DNA from: DASPLX01 sp035627375
Lineage (GTDB): Bacteria > Pseudomonadota > Gammaproteobacteria > Burkholderiales > Burkholderiaceae_D
Direction: 5' to 3'
Assembly: GCA_035627375.1 (NCBI GenBank)
Contig: DASPLX010000068.1
Location: forward strand, 1 to 50,471
DNA length: 50,471 bases
The notes below the pieces were generated by a model. It saw nothing but the letters and a program-made list of their open reading frames with translations, searched no databases and was not told the origin of the DNA. The position numbers were made by a program, and so were the translations under genes. Positions 35,078 through 50,471 of the stretch are shown here, piece by piece. The first letter of the stretch is position 1; each line of letters begins with the position of its first letter.

Positions 35078-36079
35078 TTATGAATTTTGTCCCAGCAGGC
35101 GGCGGATGTTTTGCGACATCAGCCATTGCCGCTGCACCGCAGACACGCGGCCGAGCGGCCCGTTCGCGGCGAGAAAGGCATCCATCACCTTCCTGTGCCC
35201 GCCCGAATAGCGGAACACGGGCCAGTCGGTGCCGAACAGGATCTTGTGATTGATGTTCTTGCGGAACAGCTCGGCCAATCCGGCCTGCCATCCTCCCGGA
35301 TGCGAAGAACCGAGGAAGGCGCTGATGTCGAGATAGACGTTGGGCCGGTAGGCGCACAAGGCGGCGCAATCCTCGACGAAGTGGACGGCGCCGTGCGCGA
35401 GAATGAAATTCACGTCTGGGAAGTCGAGCGCCGCGCGATCGATCAGGTAAGGATGGGAATAGGCGAATTCCAGGCTCGGGCTGGTGGGACCGATATGCAA
35501 CAGCACCGGCAGCTTGTGCTTGCGGCAGATCTCGTAAAACGGATACAGGCTGCGGTCGCTCGGACTGTAGCCGCAAGGAGGATAGAGCTTGAATCCCTTG
35601 AAGCCATATTCGGTCACGCCCTTCTCGAACAGCGCGATCCCGTCCGCGCCCCAGCGCGGATCGACGCCGCCGAACACGAACAGGCGCTCGGCATGCCGCT
35701 GGAGAATCTCGGCATGCAGGCGGAACATCTCGGCGATCGTGAATTCGCTTTTCATCACGAAGGTGAAGTCCGGCAGCAGCGCGACGGCGCGATGGATGCC
35801 GGCCGAATCCATTTCCGCGATCAGCGCATCGCCGAGGTGATCCTGGCTCTGCGTCAGATACGTATCGAGCACCGATCCCAGCGTCTTCTTGACGCCGGTC
35901 GCCTCCAGCTTGACCAGGACGTTCCTGCAGAATCCCTCGTAAAACGCTTCCGGGATGAACTTGCTCGACGCGATGTGGCAATGCGCATCGATGATTTCCC
36001 CGGCGTACACCGGCGGCGCGGACGTCGCCGCGCCGGGCGCCGCGGTCGTCTCGCCGGCCTTGCTATCCACGGACACCAT
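35078..36079 (-). CDS. Metal-dependent amidohydrolase (Amidohydro_2, TIM barrel)
   Basis: The 333-residue protein has an Ala/Pro-rich leader (1-25) and then a metal-dependent TIM barrel: DAHCH (31-35), LLHIGP, FILAHGAVHFVED and FGTDWPV supply the usual His and Asp ligands. Members of this superfamily hydrolyse or decarboxylate ring and amide substrates; the exact reaction cannot be deduced. It lies 18 bp after the GNAT gene and 9 bp before the exporter. It could trim an amide precursor (for example release an active product or recycle an acylated amino acid), which is inference. Confidence 0.84.
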   Translation of the reverse strand: MVSVDSKAGETTAAPGAATSAPPVYAGEIIDAHCHIASSKFIPEAFYEGFCRNVLVKLEATGVKKTLGSVLDTYLTQSQDHLGDALIAEMDSAGIHRAVALLPDFTFVMKSEFTIAEMFRLHAEILQRHAERLFVFGGVDPRWGADGIALFEKGVTEYGFKGFKLYPPCGYSPSDRSLYPFYEICRKHKLPVLLHIGPTSPSLEFAYSHPYLIDRAALDFPDVNFILAHGAVHFVEDCAALCAYRPNVYLDISAFLGSSHPGGWQAGLAELFRKNINHKILFGTDWPVFRYSGGHRKVMDAFLAANGPLGRVSAVQRQWLMSQNIRRLLGQNS

Positions 36080-36097
36080 GCAACCGCTCCCGCCGTC

Positions 36098-36748
36098 TCA
36101 GCCGTTCGCAGCGGCGCGCTGCTCAGCCTGCGGCCACAGGATGCCGATCGCACGGTCCTTGAGTTCGCTGACCTTCTGCATCATGAAGTGCCCGGCGAAC
36201 ACCTGGCCGTTCACGCGCGCGTAATCGTCCAGCACGCCATAGCTGCGGAAGCCGAATTTCTGCCATACGCGATGCGCCGGCGTGTCCGCGCGCACGTCCA
36301 GGGTGACGACTTCGACGCCGTCCTGCTCGCAGCGAATGGCGATCTCGTGGAAGGCCGCCGGCAGCACCATGCCGCCGCGGTATTTTTCCGCGATCATGCC
36401 CTTGGCCAGATCGGTGATGTGGCGGTTGTTCGGATTGAGATTGCGCTTGAGCGTGCACAAGCCGATCAGCTCGCGTTCGCTGCTGTAGATGGTCAACAGG
36501 CGGCATTTTTCCGCGGCCAGGTTCTCGCGCAGCTCCTTGATGTACGCCTTCGCTTCGTCGTCGGCGATGGCGGTGCCGAAGCCGATGATCGGGGCGCCGG
36601 CGGTGACCTCGCGCATCAGCTCGATGATCCGGCCTTCGAGCGTCTCGTCGATCCGTTGCGTCCAGCGGTAGGCGATGTGCTTGACGTCGGCGACGATGTC
36701 GGTTGCATATTGGACTTCTCCGTCCCGTTCCACTCTGGTGTTGTGCAT
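36098..36748 (-). CDS. GNAT-family N-acetyltransferase
   Basis: The 216-residue protein has the GNAT core: RLLTIYSSERELIGLCTLKR (beta strands), then HITDLAKGMIAEKYRGGMVL, which includes the acetyl-CoA-binding R/Q-x-x-G-x-G/A-like loop. VVTLDVRADTPAHRVWQKFG follows. It is not like EctA, the diaminobutyrate acetyltransferase, so ectoine synthesis is not indicated. It lies between the SbnA-like and amidohydrolase genes and may acetylate a diamino acid precursor or the product. The ATG at 36748 has no strong Shine-Dalgarno; an upstream start overlapping the SbnA-like gene cannot be excluded. Confidence 0.82.
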   Translation of the reverse strand: MHNTRVERDGEVQYATDIVADVKHIAYRWTQRIDETLEGRIIELMREVTAGAPIIGFGTAIADDEAKAYIKELRENLAAEKCRLLTIYSSERELIGLCTLKRNLNPNNRHITDLAKGMIAEKYRGGMVLPAAFHEIAIRCEQDGVEVVTLDVRADTPAHRVWQKFGFRSYGVLDDYARVNGQVFAGHFMMQKVSELKDRAIGILWPQAEQRAAANG

Positions 36749-36783
36749 GATGCGAATGTCGATGTTGTTGTTGAAGAATGCCG

Positions 36784-37818
36784 TCAGACGACGCTTTCCT
36801 GCTCTTCCACGGGCAGCGGCTGCGAATGGCTCTCGTGCGGCACGGGCTCGGCGCCGCGCACCAGGCTGCCCAGGTTGTTGCTGATCAGCCATTGATCGTT
36901 GTAAATGGTGTCGATGTACTTCAATCCGCCGTCCGGCAGGACGACGACGACATTGCACGGCGAGCGGACCTTGGACAGATAGACCTGGGCCGCATGGATC
37001 ACCGAGCCCGACGATCCGCCCAGCAGCAAGCCTTCGGTCCGCGCGATGCGCCGGCAGGCGGCGAACGCATCGATGTCCGCCACCTTCACCACCTCGTCGA
37101 CGTACTCGGTGCGGATATTTCCCGGCTTGAAGCTGAGCCCGGTTCCGTTCTGGAGGAAAGGCTTGAATTCGCCGCCGAAGACGACCGAGCCGACCGGCTC
37201 GACGCCGATCACATGGATCCTCGGATTCATGGTCTTCAGGTATTTCGCCGTTCCGCTCAGATGGCTGCCGGTGCTGGCGGAGCCGATCAGCACGTCGATA
37301 TTGCCGCCGACATCCGAATAGATCTCCGGCCCGGTGTGCTTGAAGTGCGCATCGACCGCGGCCGGATTGTTGTACTGATCGAGGTTCACGCAATTGGGCA
37401 GGCGCTTGGCGATCGTCCTGGCGAGCTCGATCCGCTTCTTCTGGAAGCTGCCGTTCTCGTCCGGCACGGTCACCATCTCGACCTCGCCGCCATAGGCCTT
37501 GACGAGCGAGACGTTGCTCTTCGGCGTCTTGGGATCGAGAACGCAGATGAAGCGGAACTTGTAGGCCGCGCACAGCATGGCCAGCGCATGCCCCATGTTG
37601 CCGGAGGAGGATTCGACGATGGTCCACCCCTCCTGCAGCTTGTAGTCGTTGCGCGCCTGCTCGATCATCTGCAGGGCGCTGCGGTCCTTCACACTATAAC
37701 CGGGGTTGATCGACTCCAGCTTTCCGTAGACGTTGATTCCCTTGGCGTCGTTGGAAATGCAGTTGAGCCGGATGAGCGGCGTGCCGCCGATCAATTGATC
37801 AATTTTGTTGGCAAGCAT
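36784..37818 (-). CDS. SbnA-like PLP enzyme (O-phosphoserine-dependent diaminopropionate pathway)
   Basis: The 344-residue fold-type II PLP enzyme is of the cysteine synthase family, with PLP Lys44 (NPGYSVKDR), ESSSGNMGHALAM (69-81), and GSASTGSHLSGTAKYL. It resembles staphyloferrin B enzyme SbnA in distinctive places: CVLDPKTPKSN, the GSVVFGG segment and the end LPDGGLKYIDTIYNDQWL. SbnA joins O-phosphoserine and glutamate to N-(1-amino-1-carboxyethyl)glutamate, which SbnB then oxidises to L-2,3-diaminopropionate. No SbnB is in the window, so the product may differ, or SbnB may lie elsewhere. Shine-Dalgarno AAGGAG precedes the ATG. Confidence 0.86.
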   Translation of the reverse strand: MLANKIDQLIGGTPLIRLNCISNDAKGINVYGKLESINPGYSVKDRSALQMIEQARNDYKLQEGWTIVESSSGNMGHALAMLCAAYKFRFICVLDPKTPKSNVSLVKAYGGEVEMVTVPDENGSFQKKRIELARTIAKRLPNCVNLDQYNNPAAVDAHFKHTGPEIYSDVGGNIDVLIGSASTGSHLSGTAKYLKTMNPRIHVIGVEPVGSVVFGGEFKPFLQNGTGLSFKPGNIRTEYVDEVVKVADIDAFAACRRIARTEGLLLGGSSGSVIHAAQVYLSKVRSPCNVVVVLPDGGLKYIDTIYNDQWLISNNLGSLVRGAEPVPHESHSQPLPVEEQESVV

Positions 37819-37967
37819 CGACGTGCTCCTTCATGAGATATTGAAACGCGATTCGAGCCATGGCATGCCGCTTCGCAAACGCGGTCATCGGGTTTTGTGC
37901 CCGGCTCAATTTATCAAAGCCTCCGGACGGCCAAACCTGTCCCTTCGTTCAAGCCCGGGACGGCCGG

Positions 37968-39308
37968 TCACGCTGCTCCCAGGGATACCAGCTTGGGCCA
38001 GAGAACATTTCCGAATGCCGATTCCAGGAGATCGAGCCCCTCCCGGAGCACCTCGTCTTCGATCGTCAATGCCGGCAACAGCTTCACCACTTCGCCCTGC
38101 GGTCCGCAGGTCTCGACGATCAAGCCGAGACGGAACGCTTCCTGCGAGACCTTGGCGGCGAGTTCGCCGTCCCCCAGGTAGACGCCTTGCATGAAGCCGC
38201 GGCCGCGCACCTCCGCCCGCGGAACCGCTTGCCGTATGCGTTCCAGCAATTGCCCCAGGCGCCGGTCGAGGTAATCGACCTTGCGCGCGAGTTCGGTTTC
38301 GAACGCCGGCGTGGCCCAGAAGAGTTCGAGCGCGGCCTTGCCGGTCACGAACGCCAGGTTGTTGCCGCGGAACGTGCCGTTGTGCTCGGCCGGCTCCCAC
38401 AGGTCGTGTTCCGGCTTGAGGAGGTTCATGGAGAACGGCAAGCCGTATCCGCTCAGCGATTTCGACAGGACGACGATATCGGGTTCGACATCCATGCCTT
38501 CGAAACTGAAGAAGCGGCCGCTGCGTCCGCAGCCGGACTGGATGTCGTCGACGATCAACAGCGCGCCGCAGTCGCGCGCCAGCGCGGCCAGGCGCTGCAG
38601 CCAGGACTTGCCGACCATGCGCAGGCCGCCCTCGCCCTGAATGGTCTCGACCAGGAAGGCGGCCGGCGCATCGACGCCGCCGCCGTCGGCCAGCATGCGC
38701 GAAATGTAATCGATCGAATCGACCCCGTCGCCGAGATAGCCGTCGTAGGGCATGAAAGTCACGCCGGCCAGGGGCATGCCGGAACCGCGCCGTTTCTTCG
38801 GCGACGCCGTGGCGGACAGCGAGCCGAGGCTCATGCCGTGGAACGCGTTGGTGAACGCGATCACGTTGGTCCTGCGCGTCACCTTGCGCGCCAGCTTGAG
38901 CGCCGCCTCGACCGCGTTGGTGCCGGTCGGCCCGGTGAACTGCAGCTTGTATTCCAGTTTCCTGGGCGTCAGGATGTTTTCCTGGAAGGCCTGGATGAAT
39001 TCCTTCTTCGCATTGGTGTAGAAATCGAGGCTGTGCGTGATGCCGTCTTTCTCGATGTACGCGAGAAGTCTCGCCTTGAGCGGATCGCAGTTGTGGCCGT
39101 AATTCAGGGCGCCGGCGCCCATGAAGAAATCGATGTAGGCAACTTCGTCGACGCTGTATGCGCGCGACCCCTTGGCGCGGCCGAGCAGCACCGGAAAGTC
39201 GCGGCAATAGGAACGGACGTTGGATTCGAACGCCTCGAATTCGCGAAAATCCGAAGCCTGCCTCCTCTTGTCATACCCGCGTTGTACTGCAACGTTCTTG
39301 TTCGACAT
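37968..39308 (-). CDS. Diaminobutyrate-2-oxoglutarate aminotransferase (EctB/Dat-like)
   Basis: The 446-residue class III aminotransferase makes L-2,4-diaminobutyrate from aspartate semialdehyde with glutamate as amino donor. PLP Lys283 lies in VLSKSLSGYGLP; other markers are QFTGPTGTNAVEAALKLARK, NAFHGMSLGSLSATAS, LVETIQGEGG, IVDDIQSGCGRSG and HNGTFRGNNLAFVTG, the last typical of the EctB/Dat group. EctA and EctC are absent, so the diaminobutyrate is probably a peptide building block or siderophore precursor. It is the first gene of the minus-strand operon with its own promoter (39343-39370). Confidence 0.92.
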   Translation of the reverse strand: MSNKNVAVQRGYDKRRQASDFREFEAFESNVRSYCRDFPVLLGRAKGSRAYSVDEVAYIDFFMGAGALNYGHNCDPLKARLLAYIEKDGITHSLDFYTNAKKEFIQAFQENILTPRKLEYKLQFTGPTGTNAVEAALKLARKVTRRTNVIAFTNAFHGMSLGSLSATASPKKRRGSGMPLAGVTFMPYDGYLGDGVDSIDYISRMLADGGGVDAPAAFLVETIQGEGGLRMVGKSWLQRLAALARDCGALLIVDDIQSGCGRSGRFFSFEGMDVEPDIVVLSKSLSGYGLPFSMNLLKPEHDLWEPAEHNGTFRGNNLAFVTGKAALELFWATPAFETELARKVDYLDRRLGQLLERIRQAVPRAEVRGRGFMQGVYLGDGELAAKVSQEAFRLGLIVETCGPQGEVVKLLPALTIEDEVLREGLDLLESAFGNVLWPKLVSLGAA

Positions 39309-39342
39309 GGTTTCCCCGAATAGTCAGCGAAGCGTGCGTCGC

Positions 39343-39370
39343 AATGTAGCAGATGTATTTTTTTGTCGAA
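39343..39370 (-). promoter_or_regulatory. Promoter of the aminotransferase operon
   Basis: On the minus strand TTCGAC (39365-39370), a 16-bp A/T-rich spacer and TACATT (39343-39348) stand 34 bp before the aminotransferase ATG. GGGGAA is a reasonable Shine-Dalgarno. It lies back-to-back with the promoter of the hydrolase-NRPS block. Confidence 0.45.
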
Positions 39371-39437
39371 CCTGTACTGTCGTCCAACCCGCGCCGACGC
39401 TTCGCGCGGCGCCGCGAACTGTACCTTCGCCCAGCTT

Positions 39438-39466
39438 TTGAAGGAGGCGGAATCTACCGATAATCA
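39438..39466 (+). promoter_or_regulatory. Promoter of the hydrolase-MbtH-NRPS block
   Basis: TTGAAG (39438-39443), a 17-bp spacer and TAATCA (39461-39466) lie 38 bp before the hydrolase ATG. The two divergent promoters are 67 bp apart, so one regulator bound between them could control both operons. Confidence 0.48.
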
Positions 39467-39504
39467 CCCGGCCGCCTTGCCTGCCGCTCATCACGGAATC
39501 CACC

Positions 39505-41595
39505 ATGTCCATCGAACCGAACAAAATGAACGCCGAACACCTTCTCGTCCTCGGCATCGGCCACCAGATCGCTCCGCATTTCATCCTGAACAGGCTGCTG
39601 GCCGGCGCCGGCATCACCTGCGTCGCGGATGACGCCCATGCCGTCGAACGAATGAAACAGGGATTGCGCAAGGCGCTCTTGCAAATGGAAGCGATCACCG
39701 AGGGCGACGCCGACCGCACGCTCGATCGCGTGCGCCACTCGCACTCCCTGGCGACGCCGCAAGCGCCGGAGAGCGGCGCCGATGCGCTGCACTGGTTCCT
39801 GTCGAAGCGCGATCTGCTGAATCTCGCAAATCCGGAAAAAGGCGTCGGCCGTCTGCCGGCCCCGCTGGGCGCCATGGACGCCGAGGAAAACTGCCCGTCC
39901 CGGCTGCATCTCATCGTGGACCGCCACCATCTCCCGGCCGAGGGCGCGGCCGGCGAGCATCTGCGCTCGATCGAACGCTCGCTGAAATCTCTGGTACGTC
40001 CGGACGTGCGCATCTCCGTGCACTGCCTCGGCGCCTGCATCGACGACAACGATGCCTTCGATGCCTTCGACTCTCCCGATGCCGCGCCGGAAATGCAGAC
40101 CGCGTCGCCGCTCGCGCAACTGATCGGCTTGACCAATGAAGTCACGCGCCGTTGCGCGGCCTATTTCTCCCACTACCCGCTGCCCTTGCCGCAGGAAGAA
40201 AAGCCGGCGCTCCGCGTCATGGCCGCCAGCGGCGCCGCGCAAGCGCTCGCGGCCGCGGCCGCCGCGCCGAACGTGTCGTTCAGCATGATCGCGGGCTCGG
40301 AAACCGCCGATGTCGATGCCATACTGCACCGCAGCGACATGTACGGCACGAACACGGTCCCCACGGCGCACGGCGCGGCGGCTCCCGCCAATGCGGGGAA
40401 CGTGACGCTGCAAGCCGAAATGGCGGCGATCGCGGCGCTGGCGGCGGCGGAGTCGCGCGACTTGGGGGAGACTCGCGCGAATGCGCCGGTCTGGTATCCG
40501 GCGCCGCCCGGAAAATTCGCCCTGCCGCAGTTGCTGCAACGCGCCCACCTGCAACAGGATGAAGAGAATCGCCGCATGCGACTCGGCTTCGCCGACTTGC
40601 CGGAGGCGAGCCGGCAAGTCCCGGAGCGCGACGGCTTGCGCTATTTCTGCCACGGCGGCGGATCGCGCGTGCTGCTGGTGGTGAATGCGTTCGGATTGTC
40701 GCTCGATTTCTGGCAGATGCTGACGCGCGCCGTCGCTCCCCGCTTCAAGGTGCTGCTGGTGGAACGAAGCGGCGCCGCGCAGGCGGGCGGCATACCGACC
40801 ACGTATTACTCTTCCAAGGAATACATACAAGACTATCTGGCCGACATCAGGGCGGTGCTCGACCGCGAGGAAGTCCGCCACTGCCACGTCGTCAGCTGGT
40901 GCAGCGGCGGCAAGTTCGCGCTCGAGCTGGCGCATGCGTTCAAGGAGCGCATCCTTTCGCTAAGCTTGATCGCTCCTTCGTTCGCGGGCATCGACGGCTT
41001 CGCCGGCTCCGATTCGGAGTATGAAAAGAATCTGTTCACGATGTGCAAGATCGTCAACCAGATGCCGCAGACGGCCGGCAGCATGGCCAAGGCCATGATG
41101 GGAATGATGACGAAGAACGGCAGCGACATGGAGCGTTTCGCCGCCGGCAACAAGGACATGATCAGCGTGTTCGAACTGCCCGACCATCATCACCTGCCGG
41201 CCATCTACCGGCCCTTCTCCAGCCCGGAAAACCTGGTCGAGTTCAGCCGCCAGCTGATGAACTTCCGCAGCCACGACATCCGTCCGCTGCTCGAGAGCGG
41301 CAGCCTGCAGCTGCCGGTCATGCTGGTCACGGGACGCGCCGACACCACGACCTCGTCGGCGCGCGCCAAGGACATCTGCTCCCGCCTGCCTTACCTGGTC
41401 GGCTTCGACATCGCGGCGGGCAGCCATTACCTTGTCCACCAGAACCATCGCCTGGTCGCGGAATTGCTCGATGCGTTCGTCCGCGACGGGCTCGATCTCG
41501 ATATCGGCGACCGTAGAATCGCGCGTTCGCAGTACCGCAATCCGATCGTGCAGGAGCAGGCGGACCGTCAGCAAGCTCTCTGTGCGAACGCATAA
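39505..41595 (+). CDS. Two-part protein: unassigned N-terminal domain + alpha/beta hydrolase with cysteine nucleophile
   Basis: The 696-residue protein has two parts. The C-terminal one (about 380-680) is an alpha/beta hydrolase: VLLVVNAFGLSLDFWQML, elbow VSWCSGGKF with Cys466 where the family has Ser, Asp613 (GRADTTTSS) and His641 (AGSHYLVHQ). Cysteine is found in dienelactone hydrolases and some thioesterase-like acyltransferases. The N-terminal part (1-330) starts HLLVLGIGHQIAPHFILNRL, and its helix AVERMKQGLRKALLQMEAIT faintly recalls 3-hydroxyacyl-CoA dehydrogenases, but the GxGxxG is broken. An Ala-rich linker joins them. It could release, transfer or edit a carrier-bound intermediate. 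It lies 125 bp before mbtH. Confidence 0.72.
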   Translation: MSIEPNKMNAEHLLVLGIGHQIAPHFILNRLLAGAGITCVADDAHAVERMKQGLRKALLQMEAITEGDADRTLDRVRHSHSLATPQAPESGADALHWFLSKRDLLNLANPEKGVGRLPAPLGAMDAEENCPSRLHLIVDRHHLPAEGAAGEHLRSIERSLKSLVRPDVRISVHCLGACIDDNDAFDAFDSPDAAPEMQTASPLAQLIGLTNEVTRRCAAYFSHYPLPLPQEEKPALRVMAASGAAQALAAAAAAPNVSFSMIAGSETADVDAILHRSDMYGTNTVPTAHGAAAPANAGNVTLQAEMAAIAALAAAESRDLGETRANAPVWYPAPPGKFALPQLLQRAHLQQDEENRRMRLGFADLPEASRQVPERDGLRYFCHGGGSRVLLVVNAFGLSLDFWQMLTRAVAPRFKVLLVERSGAAQAGGIPTTYYSSKEYIQDYLADIRAVLDREEVRHCHVVSWCSGGKFALELAHAFKERILSLSLIAPSFAGIDGFAGSDSEYEKNLFTMCKIVNQMPQTAGSMAKAMMGMMTKNGSDMERFAAGNKDMISVFELPDHHHLPAIYRPFSSPENLVEFSRQLMNFRSHDIRPLLESGSLQLPVMLVTGRADTTTSSARAKDICSRLPYLVGFDIAAGSHYLVHQNHRLVAELLDAFVRDGLDLDIGDRRIARSQYRNPIVQEQADRQQALCANA

Positions 41596-41720
41596 GGCCG
41601 CGTGGCGCGAACGCCGGTTTTCTTTGGCCGATGGTACAGGTTTGGCAAGAAAAGTCTTCTGATAAATTTACATCGAAGGCGCATGCCTCTTACCTTTCCT
41701 TCATTTTTCACAGAGTCGCT

Positions 41721-41939
41721 ATGTCAAACCAGGATCGAACAGAACAGACGCTCTACCAGGTCGTCATGAATGATGAAGAGCAGTACTCGGTGTGGCCTGC
41801 GGGACGGGAATTGCCGCTGGGCTGGAAGGCGACCGGACATACCGGGCCCAAGGAAGACTGCCTGGCGCACATCAAGCAAGTGTGGGTCGATATGCGCCCG
41901 CTCTCGCTGCGCCGGCAGCTGGACGCCCAGGCGCGCTAG
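41721..41939 (+). CDS. MbtH-like NRPS accessory protein
   Basis: The 72-residue protein has the MbtH signature: VVMNDEEQYSVWPAGRELPL, then GWKATGHTGPKEDCLAHIKQ, VWVDMRPLSL. The conserved tryptophans and the SVWP...P.GW pattern are present. MbtH proteins bind adenylation domains and are often needed for their folding and activity, so this one presumably serves the A domain of the NRPS downstream. The ATG at 41721 begins the family region; the frame opens further upstream without homology. Confidence 0.94.
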   Translation: MSNQDRTEQTLYQVVMNDEEQYSVWPAGRELPLGWKATGHTGPKEDCLAHIKQVWVDMRPLSLRRQLDAQAR

Positions 41940-42244
41940 GCGCTTCGCGATCCAGGTTCGCGGCCGGGCTGCGATGCGCCAGGACGGAGAATACGCCGCG
42001 CGGCTGCGGCCCGTACCGGCAAGCGCGGCGCCGACCTCCTCCTTCGGAGCCGCGGGATCGGGGATCGCTGCCGGTCCGCTCCGTTCCCTACGGCGCCGCG
42101 CCGCTCCCGAATCGCCTCGCCCCTCCGGTGCGCACGCTCTCCCCGTTTCGCCCGACCCCATACCCGCCGGCGCCAGACGCCGCACCTCTTCCCCCATAGG
42201 GCGGACACGCCCTTCCAGCAACGATCATTTCAATCAGGCCCGCT
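41940..42244. other. Intergenic region between mbtH and the NRPS
   Basis: A C/G-rich 305-bp gap with no T-tract hairpin and no convincing promoter. Frames on both strands look like low-complexity Arg/Pro/Ala shadows. The NRPS is probably read through from mbtH. An in-frame TAG at 42197 rules out a much longer NRPS N-terminus. Confidence 0.45.

Positions 42245-50471
<8,227 letters not shown>

Noticed and set aside
36098..39308. Ectoine biosynthesis locus
   Set aside because: The aminotransferase is EctB/Dat-like, but the GNAT protein does not resemble EctA and no ectoine synthase (EctC) is present; the NRPS context explains the diaminobutyrate better.
41640..41665. Sigma-54 promoter before mbtH (TTGGCA)
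   Set aside because: The required GC dinucleotide at the -12 position is absent, and sigma-70 spacing is also poor.

Overview
The window is a high-GC chromosomal segment that most resembles a beta-proteobacterium of the order Burkholderiales, probably Oxalobacteraceae (Herbaspirillum/Massilia/Noviherbaspirillum-like). The basis is hemX-hemD-hemC divergent from ppc, pmbA divergent from darP-mog, an EF-P of the arginine-32 type next to earP, and the general look of the proteins. The genus assignment is inference. No tRNA, rRNA, CRISPR, insertion sequence or integrase was seen.

Positions 1-26,900 are mostly core genome. They hold the haem genes hemX (cut by the window edge), hemD and hemC; ppc; a periplasmic solute-binding protein followed by a TorF-type outer-membrane protein; a LytS/LytR-type two-component pair divergent from argH; a TRAP uptake locus with one dctQM permease and two nearly identical Tat-exported DctP proteins, in which a shared TACGTGAAACTACGT-type element lies upstream of both dctQ and the distal dctP; pmbA | darP-mog-esterase; purU; a bactofilin; a CurA-like reductase; efp-earP; and a small set of LuxR regulator, lipoprotein and dihaem cytochrome c peroxidase-like protein.

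Positions 27,389 to the right edge look like a nonribosomal lipopeptide biosynthetic cluster in three blocks. Block 1 (+): exported TPR protein, haem-oxygenase-like diiron oxidase, AMP-dependent acyl ligase, discrete acyl carrier protein, and a ParB/sulfiredoxin-fold protein like the free-serine kinases SerK/SbnI. Next comes an ArsR repressor divergent from an FAD oxidoreductase, both with cysteine-rich tails. Block 2 (-), in transcription order: diaminobutyrate aminotransferase, SbnA-like PLP enzyme, GNAT acetyltransferase, amidohydrolase, MFS exporter. Block 3 (+): a two-part alpha/beta hydrolase with a cysteine nucleophile, an MbtH-like protein, and an NRPS that runs off the edge after at least 2742 residues (FAAL-PCP-C-A-PCP-C-[remnant A]-PCP-C...).

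The parts fit one pathway. The aminotransferase would supply 2,4-diaminobutyrate (Dab), and the only complete A domain carries pocket residues I read as a Dab-type code. The serine kinase plus SbnA-like enzyme would make O-phosphoserine and a diaminopropionate-type intermediate. The FAAL starter module would put a fatty acid on the N-terminus, while ligase, ACP and diiron oxidase could modify a second carrier-bound acyl group. The least ordinary features are the SbnA/SbnI pair without a visible SbnB, the ligase-ACP-diiron oxidase trio, and a module whose adenylation domain has lost its whole N-terminal core and its A10 lysine.
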